A stretch of DNA of 64,000 nucleotides from NCBI RefSeq assembly GCF_016907495.1, contig NZ_JAFBCC010000001.1:2976001-3040000 (forward strand). The letters are read 5' to 3'. The stretch is from Arthrobacter tumbae. GTDB lineage: Bacteria; Actinomycetota; Actinomycetes; Actinomycetales; Micrococcaceae. The notes beneath the pieces were generated by a model. It worked only from the letters and a program-made list of their open reading frames with translations, did not search any database and had not been told where the DNA came from. The position numbers were made by a program, and so were the translations under genes. Below, one piece after another: positions 25,196 to 33,037 of this stretch (position 1 is its first letter; each line of letters starts with the position of its first letter).

Positions 25196-26205
25196 TGAGC
25201 GACTCCCAGCCTTCCAGAGAGGCTGGCCGCACGCCTGACGCTGATGCCGCACCCGCTGATGCTGCACCACAGGCGCCGGCCGGTCCGCCGGCCCCCGGTG
25301 TGGTGCCCGGCAGACGTGCACTGCGCGAGGGTGCACCCCAGACCGGAGGCATGTTCAAGCGCCGCCCGCCGCGTGCCAAGTCCGGCGAGCCCTCACGTGC
25401 GGGGCGGAACCTCCCTGCGGCTATCGGGGTCGGCCTGGCGCTTCTGGTTTCGCTGTTGGTGGGAATGCTGTTCCTGCCCCTGGCCTTCGTGGCACTCACC
25501 ACGATGATCGGCGTCGTCGGCGTCTGGGAAGTCGGCAGGGCGCTGGAGGTCCGCCAGATCAAGGTCCCCACCGTACCGGTATTGGCTGCCGGCGTGGCGC
25601 TGCCATTCGCCGCTTACCTCGGTGGTCCTGAAGCGCTGGCGTTTGCGACGGTGGTCTCAGTGACCGCGGTGGCGCTGTGGCGCTGCCTGGACCCTGCACC
25701 CGACGCCGCGCGAAGCATCATGGCAGGAACGTTCGTCCTCCTCTGGGTGCCGTTCCTCCTCAGTTTCGCGATGCTGCTGCTGCAGGAGCCCTCGGGTCCG
25801 ATCAAGGTGGCAACGCTGCTGCTGCTCGTGGTTGCCAATGACACCTTCGGCTACCTGGTCGGCGCTTTCTTCGGCAAGCATGCAATGGCACCCCGGATCA
25901 GCCCGAAGAAATCCTGGGAAGGCTTCGGCGGGTCCATCGGCGGAGCAATGGTGGTCGGCGTCCTCGCGGTGGTTTTCCTGCTGGACAGGCCCTGGTGGGT
26001 CGGTATCTGCCTCGCGGTTGCAGTGGTTGCCGCAGCTACCGCCGGAGACCTCGCCGAGTCGATGATCAAGCGCGAGCTCGGAGTCAAGGACATGAGTAGC
26101 ATCCTCCCCGGACACGGTGGTGTGATGGACCGGCTCGACTCGATTGTTTTTGCTTCGCCGGTGGCGTTCCTGCTGTCCGTTACATTGGTACCCGGGACCC
26201 TATAG
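25195..26205 (+). CDS. cdsA: Phosphatidate cytidylyltransferase
   Basis: Integral membrane enzyme making CDP-diacylglycerol from phosphatidate and CTP, the precursor of all phospholipids. After a Pro/Ala-rich cytosolic N-terminus of about 75 residues come about eight membrane segments. The signature S-x-K-R-x4-K-D-x3-P-G-H-G-G-x2-D-R-x-D is visible as SMIKRELGVKDMSSILPGHGGVMDR and related residues near the C-terminus, and ISPKKSWEGFGG is the second conserved block. Total length is 336 residues. The start overlaps the frr stop by one base. The product feeds the CDP-alcohol phosphatidyltransferase encoded earlier in the window. Confidence 0.95.
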   Translation: MSDSQPSREAGRTPDADAAPADAAPQAPAGPPAPGVVPGRRALREGAPQTGGMFKRRPPRAKSGEPSRAGRNLPAAIGVGLALLVSLLVGMLFLPLAFVALTTMIGVVGVWEVGRALEVRQIKVPTVPVLAAGVALPFAAYLGGPEALAFATVVSVTAVALWRCLDPAPDAARSIMAGTFVLLWVPFLLSFAMLLLQEPSGPIKVATLLLLVVANDTFGYLVGAFFGKHAMAPRISPKKSWEGFGGSIGGAMVVGVLAVVFLLDRPWWVGICLAVAVVAAATAGDLAESMIKRELGVKDMSSILPGHGGVMDRLDSIVFASPVAFLLSVTLVPGTL

Positions 26206-26253
26206 AACCTGACGACGGCGCGTTGCGAGGCGCGACGCGGTGGAGAAGTTTCG

Positions 26254-26856
26254 ATGATGAAAGAGAAACGCACAACTATGGATGGAGCACGCAACGGCAG
26301 TTCGCCGTTCGCCCGTGTCGGCCGCCGCGAATTCGGCTATAAGGCAAAGCAGGTCGACAGGTTCCTGACCCGTGCACGCACCTTCTACAACTCCGACGGC
26401 ACAGACGGAGAACCCGTGACCAGTTCCGAGGTGCGCACCACAGCCTTCGATCCTGCCCGGGGCGGGTATGAGCCGCGGGCGGTCGATGCCGCCCTCGACC
26501 GGCTTGAAGACGTCTTCGCGCAGCGGGAGCGGGACACCCTGATCGCGTCGAACGGCGAACAGGCCTGGCTCATGCGGATCGGGCGCACGTCCGCCGTCCT
26601 TCGGAGCAGGCTGCACCGGCCGCCGGGGGAGCGGTTCCGGCGTCCCTCCCGGAAGGGCACAACCAGCTACGACATCGATGACGTGGATGCCCTCTGCAAC
26701 GAGCTGCTCGGGTACTTCGAGAAAGACATGCCGCTCAGCGTAGACGTGGTCCGCAGGGCGGTATTCCGTGAAGCTCTCGGCCAGGACGGCTACGAGGAGA
26801 CCCAGGTGGACGCATTCCTCGACCGCGTGGTTGAACTCATGGCGGCTATCGACTAG
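26254..26856 (+). CDS. DivIVA domain-containing protein
   Basis: A 200-residue protein with DivIVA-type motifs repeated: FGYKAKQVDRFLTRAR near residue 29, GGYEPRAVDAALDRLEDVF near 71, and DGYEETQVDAFLDRVVELM at the C-terminus. Each is the short helix-turn piece seen in DivIVA/Wag31 N-termini, but no long coiled coil follows, so this is a small adaptor-like relative and not DivIVA itself. Its place after cdsA is usual in Micrococcaceae and suggests a cell-envelope or polar growth link. Starts at 26254, 26257 or 26278 are possible; GGAG lies eight bases before 26254. Confidence 0.78.
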   Translation: MMKEKRTTMDGARNGSSPFARVGRREFGYKAKQVDRFLTRARTFYNSDGTDGEPVTSSEVRTTAFDPARGGYEPRAVDAALDRLEDVFAQRERDTLIASNGEQAWLMRIGRTSAVLRSRLHRPPGERFRRPSRKGTTSYDIDDVDALCNELLGYFEKDMPLSVDVVRRAVFREALGQDGYEETQVDAFLDRVVELMAAID

Positions 26857-26877
26857 CTGCGGGACCTGCCCACACCT

Positions 26878-28353
26878 TCACAAAGCCTCAGGCGTATGCA
26901 GCCGCGCGAGGACTCGTGATGTGTTCAACGGCCGCCGGCCGGCTGTCAGCCGCGACACCGAGATGGTGACCGTGAACGCGGCAGGCACCGTCCAGAGCGC
27001 GGGCCACTGAAGCCACTGCGGCGCCTGGTCTATCCCCAGGCCGGCAGCCACCAGGATCGATCCGCCGCACAGAACGGCGCCTGAGACCATGCCCGCTATT
27101 GCTCCCGCGTCCGTGAGCCCCCGCCACCAGATGCCGAGCACCAGCAGCGGGCAGATGGTGGAAGCCGTGAAGGCAAAGACCATGCTCACGCTGCCGGCCA
27201 GGGCAAGGGTGTCCGTCAACAGGGCAAACCCCAGCGGTATGAGCGCCGAGACAATCGCCGCCCACCGGAACCCGGACACGCTGGCCCGGAAGAAGTCCTG
27301 GCTCACCACGCCGGCCAGCGAGACCACGAGACCGCTGGTGGTGGACAGGAACGCCGCGAACGCTCCGGCCGTGACGAAGGCCGAGAGGATGTCTCCGCCG
27401 ACGCCGTCGAAAATGCGGCTCGGGAGCAGCAGGACGGTGGCATCGGCCGCTCCCCGGACAGCCAGGTCCGGGGTGTGGATCCTGCCCAGCAGTCCGTACA
27501 GCGTGGGAAACAGGTAGAACACTGAGAGCAGCCCGAGCACCAGGAGGGTTGTCCGGCGCGCGGAGGCGCCGTCCGGGTTCGTGTAGAAGCGCACCAGCAC
27601 ATGGGGCAGTCCGAGGGTGCCGAACAGCAGGGCGATGACCAGGGAGATGTTCTGGTACAGGGTTGCATCGGCGGTGGTGTTCAGTTCCGGTGCAAAGACG
27701 GCACCGTCGTTGGTGATCGATTCACCGGAGCCGGTCAGGTGAACCAGGATGAAGACAATAGGGACGGCCAGCGCAGTCAGCTTCAGCCAGTACTGGAAGG
27801 CCTGGACAAACGTGATGGAGCGCATCCCGCCGGTGACCACACTCAGGCAGACAACCACGACGACGGCGACCGAGCCCACCCACGACGGCAGTCCCGTGGT
27901 GATCCGCACGGTGAGGGCGGCGCCGTGCAGCTGCGGCACGATGTAGAGCCAGCCGACCGCGATGACGAGGAGGCTCGTCACCCGGCGGACATTCCGGGAC
28001 TCAAGGCGGGCTTCGGCGAAGTCAGGGATGGTGTACGCACCGGAGCGCCGCAGGGGAGCGGCCACGAACAATAGGAGCATGAGGTAGCCGGCCGTATAGC
28101 CGATGGGGAACCACAGAGCGTCCACGCCCGAGAGCAGGATCAGGCCGGCGACACCGAGGAAGCTGGCCGCCGAGAGGTATTCGCCGCCGATCGCCGAGGC
28201 GTTCCACCAGGGGCGGACCGTGCGCGAGGCCACGTAGAAGTCACCGGTGGTCCGGGAGATCCGAAGTCCGTAGATACCGATCAGGACGGTGGAGACCGCC
28301 ACGATCACCAGCGACACGTAGCCGACCACTGGATTCAGCTCAGGGAAGGTCAC
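26878..28353 (-). CDS. Sodium:solute symporter (SSS family, ActP/monocarboxylate-like)
   Basis: A 491-residue transporter with about thirteen membrane segments. DFYVASRTVRPWWNASAIGGEYLSAASFLG near the N-terminus is the SSS-family signature of acetate/monocarboxylate carriers, and LPHVLVRFYTNPD in the middle matches ActP. It is the last gene of a minus-strand unit that begins with a histidine kinase, so uptake of its substrate is probably under that system. Its start overlaps the stop of the small membrane gene upstream by 4 nt. It shares the fold with the second transporter at 31327-32946 but is a divergent paralogue, not a recent copy. Likely substrates are pyruvate, acetate or other short acids. 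Confidence 0.88.
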   Translation of the reverse strand: MTFPELNPVVGYVSLVIVAVSTVLIGIYGLRISRTTGDFYVASRTVRPWWNASAIGGEYLSAASFLGVAGLILLSGVDALWFPIGYTAGYLMLLLFVAAPLRRSGAYTIPDFAEARLESRNVRRVTSLLVIAVGWLYIVPQLHGAALTVRITTGLPSWVGSVAVVVVVCLSVVTGGMRSITFVQAFQYWLKLTALAVPIVFILVHLTGSGESITNDGAVFAPELNTTADATLYQNISLVIALLFGTLGLPHVLVRFYTNPDGASARRTTLLVLGLLSVFYLFPTLYGLLGRIHTPDLAVRGAADATVLLLPSRIFDGVGGDILSAFVTAGAFAAFLSTTSGLVVSLAGVVSQDFFRASVSGFRWAAIVSALIPLGFALLTDTLALAGSVSMVFAFTASTICPLLVLGIWWRGLTDAGAIAGMVSGAVLCGGSILVAAGLGIDQAPQWLQWPALWTVPAAFTVTISVSRLTAGRRPLNTSRVLARLHTPEAL

Positions 28354-28730
28354 CGGTCGTCCACCAGGTCCCGGAAGCGCTGCTCAATGCGCCCGGCGCT
28401 CCGCACATAGAGGACGGCACACCCGATAACCAGCGGGTAGATGCCCAGACCGAGCAGGAGCCAGGGGGCGGGGACTGTCGCGATGGTCCACGTAGTGACG
28501 GCCGGAAAGATGCTGAACAGGATGGGGATGCCCACCAGGATGACGAGGAAGCCGGCGGCGACCACCACGGCGAGGCGCAGCTGGGATCGAATGAGGGAGC
28601 GCACAAACAGCTCGCCGACGTCGGACTGTTCAGCCATCTCCCGCGAGACGGGATAGGTTCCGGCGGGCCCGGCAGCAGAGTGCGGCGCGGTGACCCTCAC
28701 CCGGAGCGGGCGCTCTTCGGGCTCTGGCAC
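28350..28730 (-). CDS. Small two-helix membrane protein, partner of the SSS symporter
   Basis: A 126-residue protein with a polar N-terminus of about 45 residues and two hydrophobic segments (roughly 50-72 and 83-108), ending in a charged helix AGRIEQRFRDLVDD. The build is that of DUF485/YjcH-like subunits found next to SSS transporters, though sequence similarity to DUF485 is weak. It overlaps the symporter gene by 4 nt, and its start lies 4 nt after the response regulator stop. This points to an accessory subunit for the transporter or a link between it and the sensor. Confidence 0.72.
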   Translation of the reverse strand: MPEPEERPLRVRVTAPHSAAGPAGTYPVSREMAEQSDVGELFVRSLIRSQLRLAVVVAAGFLVILVGIPILFSIFPAVTTWTIATVPAPWLLLGLGIYPLVIGCAVLYVRSAGRIEQRFRDLVDDR

Positions 28731-28734
28731 GCGG

Positions 28735-29454
28735 TTACTGTCCCGGCCTCAGGCGGGTGGCTTCAAGCTTGCCGCGGATCTGGGACAGGTGCCGCCGGCT
28801 GACGGGTAGTTCCGCGTCGCCTACGAGCACGCTGGCCTTGCCCGCCCCGAGCTTGACCTGGGTCACCTGGTCCATGGCCACGAGGTAGGAGCGGTGCGTG
28901 CGCAGGAAACCGGCGTCCGCCCACTGCCGTTCAAGGTCATTGAGCGGAATGCGGATGAGGTAGCTCGCCTCCGCCGTGTGCAGCCGGGCGTAGTCGCCCT
29001 GGGCCTGTACATAGCGGATCTCGTCGCGCCGGATCATCCTGCTGATGCCGCCCTGATCCACCGTGATGACGTCCGGTGCGGCGGCGCCGTCCTCCATCAG
29101 CTCGCAGATCCGCCGGACGGACTCGGTGAGCCTTTCGGTGCGGACCGGCTTGAGCAGGTAGTCCACCGCGCGCAGTTCAAACGCCTCCAGCGCCCGGTCC
29201 TCGTCCGCCGTGACGAAGACGACGGCGGGAGGCCGGCTGAAGCGCGAAATAACCCGTGCGATGTCCAGGCCGGAGAGGGATGGCATGTGGATGTCGAGGA
29301 AGAGTGCATCTATCGGGTGGCTTTGCAGGATTCGAAGAGCCTCGGCACCGCTGGATGCCTGATGGATAGCGTCGATGCGGGCGTCCTTGGCGAGCAGGAA
29401 GCCGAGTTCGGCGAGTGCCGGGAGTTCATCGTCCACGATGACCGCGTTGACCAT
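28735..29454 (-). CDS. LytTR-family response regulator
   Basis: A 239-residue two-component regulator. The receiver domain has the acidic pair D8/D9, the phosphoacceptor D54 in FLDIHMPS, and K102 in LLKPV. A LytTR DNA-binding domain follows from about residue 130 (RDEIRYVQAQGDYARLHT and FLRTHRSYLVAMDQV). Such regulators bind pairs of short direct repeats about two helical turns apart. A matching repeat pair lies upstream of the kinase gene at 30739-30782. It is encoded 60 nt after the kinase and 4 nt before the small membrane protein, which indicates one operon. Known relatives of this pairing sense pyruvate or other external acids. Confidence 0.93.
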   Translation of the reverse strand: MVNAVIVDDELPALAELGFLLAKDARIDAIHQASSGAEALRILQSHPIDALFLDIHMPSLSGLDIARVISRFSRPPAVVFVTADEDRALEAFELRAVDYLLKPVRTERLTESVRRICELMEDGAAAPDVITVDQGGISRMIRRDEIRYVQAQGDYARLHTAEASYLIRIPLNDLERQWADAGFLRTHRSYLVAMDQVTQVKLGAGKASVLVGDAELPVSRRHLSQIRGKLEATRLRPGQ

Positions 29455-29513
29455 GCTCCCAGATTACGCGGTCGATCCGGCCCCCGCGTCCGCAACCGGG
29501 CGCAGGGCATTGC

Positions 29514-30707
29514 TCAGGTCTGGTGAGCAGGCTGGGATTTAGGAACCCGCAACGTGATCAGGGTTCCGGCGCCCGGTGCGGTGTCGATGATGAGCCCATG
29601 GGCGTCGCCGTACACCTGCCGCAGCCTCGAATCGACGTTCCGCAGCCCCACGTGGACCCCGTCCACGTGCCCGGCAAGCACGGCGCGCAGGCGATCGGGA
29701 TCCATCCCCACACCGTCGTCCTCGACCGTGACCACCGCGTAGGCGCCGGCGTCGTGCGCTGTGATGGTGATGTTGCCTGTCCCGTCCTTCGAGTCGAGGC
29801 CGTGGCGGACGGCGTTCTCCACCAGCGGCTGCAGGCTGAGGAAGGGGATGACGGTGCTGAGCACCTCCGGCCCGATCTGGAGGCTGACCCTGAGCCGGTC
29901 ACCGAAACGTGCCCGCTCCAGCAATAGGTAGCGGTCGATGGACCGGAGCTCCTCCGCCACGGTGGTGAAGTCGCCGTGGCGGCGGAACGAGTAGCGGGTG
30001 AAGTCGGCGAACTCGACCACGAGCTCCCGCGCCCGCTCCGGGTCCGTGTTGATGAAGGAGGCGATGGCGTTCAGCGAGTTGTAGATGAAGTGCGGGCTGA
30101 TCTGTGCCCGCAGCGCGCGGACTTCGGCTTCCATGAGCTGGGTGCGCGAGGAGTCCAGCTCGGCCAGCTCCACCTGGGTGGCCACCCAGGCTCCGACCTC
30201 GTTTGTTGCACGGACCAGCCCTGCGCTGACAGCGGGTGCGAAGGCTCCCACCGTTCCGACCACGCGGCCATTGACCCGGATCGGTGCCAGAACGGCCTCG
30301 GCAAGGTCTTCCTCTCCTCCGGTCACCGGCTCCAGCCGGAACCTCTTGAAGATCTGCGTCCGCCCACTGGCGAGGACCTCCTGTGCAACGGTCATCACCT
30401 CAGCCGGCTCGGCTGAGGTGCCATCCCAGGCCAGGACGCCGTTCAGGTCCGTCACCAGCAGGGCCTGGCTGCGCAGCAGGCCGCGCAGGTGCCGTGCAGC
30501 TTTCGATGCGCCGCCGGGCGTCAGGCCGGTACGCAGGTGTTCAGAGGCCAGGGCTACGGTGTGCAGCGTCGCGTAGGTGGCGCGGTCGGCGTCGGAACCG
30601 AGGTCGCGGTAAGAACGGGAGAACCTGAATCCCAGGACCGCCACCACCGCAAGGGTGATGATGACGACGGCGCCGACCAGCGCGGCGTCGACGGCGGGGC
30701 TCAGCAT
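29514..30707 (-). CDS. LytS-type sensor histidine kinase
   Basis: A 397-residue kinase with a single N-terminal membrane segment (residues 8-28), a GAF/PAS-like sensor region (about 75-180, with LLVTDLNGVLAWDG), and a His_kinase domain of the LytS class: phosphoacceptor H206 in QISPHFIYNSLNAI, N-box LVENAVRHGLDSK and G-box VEDDGVGMD. Unlike true LytS it lacks the multi-helix 5TM domain, so it probably senses through the cytosolic GAF-like part. The ATG at 30707 has no Shine-Dalgarno; TACTGT ends 6 nt before it, as in leaderless actinobacterial genes. It heads the operon kinase-regulator-membrane protein-symporter. Confidence 0.92.
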   Translation of the reverse strand: MLSPAVDAALVGAVVIITLAVVAVLGFRFSRSYRDLGSDADRATYATLHTVALASEHLRTGLTPGGASKAARHLRGLLRSQALLVTDLNGVLAWDGTSAEPAEVMTVAQEVLASGRTQIFKRFRLEPVTGGEEDLAEAVLAPIRVNGRVVGTVGAFAPAVSAGLVRATNEVGAWVATQVELAELDSSRTQLMEAEVRALRAQISPHFIYNSLNAIASFINTDPERARELVVEFADFTRYSFRRHGDFTTVAEELRSIDRYLLLERARFGDRLRVSLQIGPEVLSTVIPFLSLQPLVENAVRHGLDSKDGTGNITITAHDAGAYAVVTVEDDGVGMDPDRLRAVLAGHVDGVHVGLRNVDSRLRQVYGDAHGLIIDTAPGAGTLITLRVPKSQPAHQT

Positions 30708-30713
30708 GGATCA

Positions 30714-30719
30714 ACAGTA
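30714..30719 (-). promoter_or_regulatory. Candidate -10 box of the kinase operon (leaderless)
   Basis: On the minus strand TACTGT fits TANNNT and is followed by TGATCC and the ATG at 30707. The direct repeats at 30739-30782 lie where the -35 and activator sites would be. Confidence 0.45.
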
Positions 30720-30738
30720 GCCGCGAACCCGGCCAGGA

Positions 30739-30782
30739 CCTGAACCGCCCGGCGCAGTGTTCCTGAACCGCTCGGCGCAGTA
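30739..30782. promoter_or_regulatory. Direct repeat pair, candidate LytTR regulator site
   Basis: Two 21-nt copies (30739-30759 and 30762-30782) differ at two positions and are offset by 23 nt. Each contains, on the minus strand, GCGGTTCAG, which matches seven of nine positions of the LytTR consensus. They sit just upstream of the kinase -10. Confidence 0.55.
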
Positions 30783-30863
30783 GGGCGCCGTTTATCGCAG
30801 GCCGATGCCCGTTGGGCGATGTGCCCCCGCAGGGTGCTGGCATCCGCACGCCTTGTGGCCAAC

Positions 30864-30879
30864 AGTGATGGGAGTCACA
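30864..30879. promoter_or_regulatory. CRP/GlxR-type site upstream of the DUF485-actP pair
   Basis: AGTGATGGGAGTCACA matches TGTGA-N6-TCACA at nine of ten conserved bases. It lies 68 nt before the DUF485 start codon and 157 nt from the divergent kinase gene. Confidence 0.6.
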
Positions 30880-30946
30880 CTCCCTCGTTCCCTGCCGTCC
30901 AGTGCGGTACCGAGCCTGCGTGGGAGCACCTAACGAGGAGGTATCA

Positions 30947-31330
30947 ATGGGTCACGACCCATCCACACCCGGCGCACCGCCGTCGGCGTCCGTGGACTTC
31001 ACGGAAGTCCAGCAGCGGCCGGAGTTCCAGGAACTGAGGAAGCGCCACCGCAGCTTCGTCTTTCCCATGGCAGCAGCATTCCTGCTGTGGTACTTCCTGT
31101 ACGTGCTGCTTGCCGATTACGCGCACGAGTTCATGTCCACACCCGTCTGGGGGAACATCAACATCGGCCTGATCCTCGGGTTGCTGCAGTTCGTCAGCAC
31201 CTTCGGCATCACCATGTGGTACGTCAGCTACGCCAACAGGAGACTCGACCCCATCGCCGAGGAACTGCGCAACGATCTCGAAGACGCCGCACCTGAGGTA
31301 TTCAACGCCCCAGAGGGAGGAACCAAATGA
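30947..31330 (+). CDS. DUF485 family membrane protein
   Basis: A 127-residue protein with two membrane segments: FVFPMAAAFLLWYFLYVLLA (about residues 45-64) and a second around 78-105. Motifs RPEFQELRKRHRSFVFP and STFGITMWYVSYANRRLDPIAEELR are typical of DUF485 (YjcH) proteins, which are encoded with ActP-type transporters and thought to be an accessory subunit. ATG at 30947 has GAGGAGG five bases upstream. The stop overlaps the symporter ATG as ATGA. A CRP-like site precedes the unit. Confidence 0.92.
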   Translation: MGHDPSTPGAPPSASVDFTEVQQRPEFQELRKRHRSFVFPMAAAFLLWYFLYVLLADYAHEFMSTPVWGNINIGLILGLLQFVSTFGITMWYVSYANRRLDPIAEELRNDLEDAAPEVFNAPEGGTK

Positions 31331-32946
31331 GGCAGTACCTGCCGCTGCAGACCGTTGAGACGACGCAGGTCGGCGAGCCCTGGCTGAACATCACCATTTT
31401 CGGCATTTTCGTGGCAATCACCCTGGTGATCGTGCTGCGCGCCAGCCGCAACAACAAGACGGCCGCGGACTACTATGCTGCCGGACGCTCCTTCACCGGC
31501 CCGCAGAACGGTACGGCGATAGCCGGCGACTACCTGTCCGCCGCGTCCTTCCTCGGTATCGTCGGGGCTATCGCGATCAACGGGTATGACGGCTTCCTGT
31601 ACTCGATCGGCTTCCTGGTCGCCTGGCTCGTTGCGCTCCTTCTCGTGGCGGAACTGCTCCGCAACACCGGCAAGTTCACCATGGCGGACGTTCTGTCCTT
31701 CCGGCTGCAGCAGCGGCCGGTGCGCATCGCAGCGGCCATCACCACACTCGCTGTCTGCTTCTTCTACCTCCTGGCCCAGATGGCCGGAGCGGGTGCCCTG
31801 GTGTCCCTGCTCCTGGGCATCGACGACCGGCTGGGGCAGTCCCTCGTCATCACTGTTGTCGGCGCGCTCATGATCCTGTACGTATTGATCGGCGGCATGA
31901 AGGGCACCACCTGGGTCCAGATCATCAAGGCCTGCCTGCTCATCGCCGGCGCCTTCGTGATGACCATCTGGGTGCTCGCCCTCCACGACTTCAACCTTTC
32001 GACGCTGCTCGGCGCCGCGATCGAGACGTCCGGAAACCCTGACATCACCGGCCCGGGACTGCAGTACGGCGCGTCCGGCACCACCCGCCTGGACTTCGTG
32101 TCCCTGGCCCTGGCGCTCGTCCTGGGAACCGCTGCCCTGCCGCACGTCCTCATGCGCTTCTACACCGTGCCCACGGCCAAGGAAGCGCGCCGCTCGGTGG
32201 TGTGGGCCATCTGGCTCATCGGAGCGTTCTACCTGTTCACCCTGATTCTCGGCTACGGCGCTGGAGCCCTCATCGGCGCCGACCGCATCAACAATGCACC
32301 CGGCGGCGTCAACTCTGCCGCACCGCTTCTGGCGTTCGAACTCGGCGGCCCGTTCCTGCTGGGAATCATCTCCGCGGTGGCGTTCGCCACCATCCTCGCG
32401 GTGGTTGCGGGACTGACCATCACGGCCGCTGCTTCCTTCGCCCATGACATCTACGCGAACGTTGTGCGCCGCGGCAAGGTGGACCCGGATGGTGAGGTGA
32501 AGGTAGCGCGCCGCACCGTCGTCGTCATCGGTGTGCTGTCGATTGTCGGCGGCATCGGCGCGCAGGGGCAGAATGTTGCGTTCCTCGTTGCGCTGGCCTT
32601 CGCTGTGGCAGCGAGCGCCAACCTGCCGACCATCATCTACTCGCTGTTCTGGAAGAAGTTCAACACCCAGGGCGCGCTGTGGAGCATGTACGGCGGCCTG
32701 CTGACCGCGATCATCCTGATCGCGTTCTCGCCGGTGGTCTCCGGTGGGGAGAAGTCGATGATCCAGACGGCTGATTTCTCCTGGTTCCCGCTCAGTAACC
32801 CCGGGATCGTCTCGATTCCGCTGGCGTTCTTCCTCGGCTGGCTCGGTACAGTGCTGGCCAGGCGGACGGAGGATGCGCAGAAGCAGGCGGAGATGGAGGT
32901 CCGCTCGCTCACGGGTGTAGGCGCGGAGAAGGCGACCAACCACTAG
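31327..32946 (+). CDS. actP: Cation/acetate symporter (ActP/MctC-like, SSS family)
   Basis: A 539-residue SSS transporter with about thirteen membrane segments. AADYYAAGRSFTGPQNGTAIAGDYLSAASFLG is split over the first two helices and is the family signature; LPHVLMRFYTVPTAKEARRSV and ITAAASFAHDIYANV are ActP hallmarks. The protein should import acetate, pyruvate or propionate with sodium or protons; the C. glutamicum counterpart (a DUF485 gene followed by mctC) moves these acids. It is translationally coupled to the DUF485 gene through an ATGA overlap with GAGGGAGG before it. The divergent two-component operon carries a second SSS gene. A strong bidirectional terminator follows. Confidence 0.93.
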   Translation: MRQYLPLQTVETTQVGEPWLNITIFGIFVAITLVIVLRASRNNKTAADYYAAGRSFTGPQNGTAIAGDYLSAASFLGIVGAIAINGYDGFLYSIGFLVAWLVALLLVAELLRNTGKFTMADVLSFRLQQRPVRIAAAITTLAVCFFYLLAQMAGAGALVSLLLGIDDRLGQSLVITVVGALMILYVLIGGMKGTTWVQIIKACLLIAGAFVMTIWVLALHDFNLSTLLGAAIETSGNPDITGPGLQYGASGTTRLDFVSLALALVLGTAALPHVLMRFYTVPTAKEARRSVVWAIWLIGAFYLFTLILGYGAGALIGADRINNAPGGVNSAAPLLAFELGGPFLLGIISAVAFATILAVVAGLTITAAASFAHDIYANVVRRGKVDPDGEVKVARRTVVVIGVLSIVGGIGAQGQNVAFLVALAFAVAASANLPTIIYSLFWKKFNTQGALWSMYGGLLTAIILIAFSPVVSGGEKSMIQTADFSWFPLSNPGIVSIPLAFFLGWLGTVLARRTEDAQKQAEMEVRSLTGVGAEKATNH

Positions 32947-32957
32947 TCCCAACTACA

Positions 32958-33000
32958 GACAGAAGGGGCCGGAATCAAGTTGATTCCGGCCCCTTCTGTC
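32958..33000. terminator. Bidirectional terminator, perfect 21-bp inverted repeat
   Basis: Arms 32958-32978 and 32980-33000 are exact reverse complements around a single G, with T-rich ends (CCTTCTGTC). It separates actP from the convergent minus-strand membrane protein gene and can serve both. Confidence 0.85.
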
Positions 33001-33037
33001 GTGTTCGAGAACCTCGTACGTTCAGTGTCGCACCCAT

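Noticed and set aside
28350-32946. The two symporter cassettes as a recent tandem duplication.
   Set aside because: The symporters and the small proteins differ strongly in sequence and length, so they are old paralogues or separate acquisitions.
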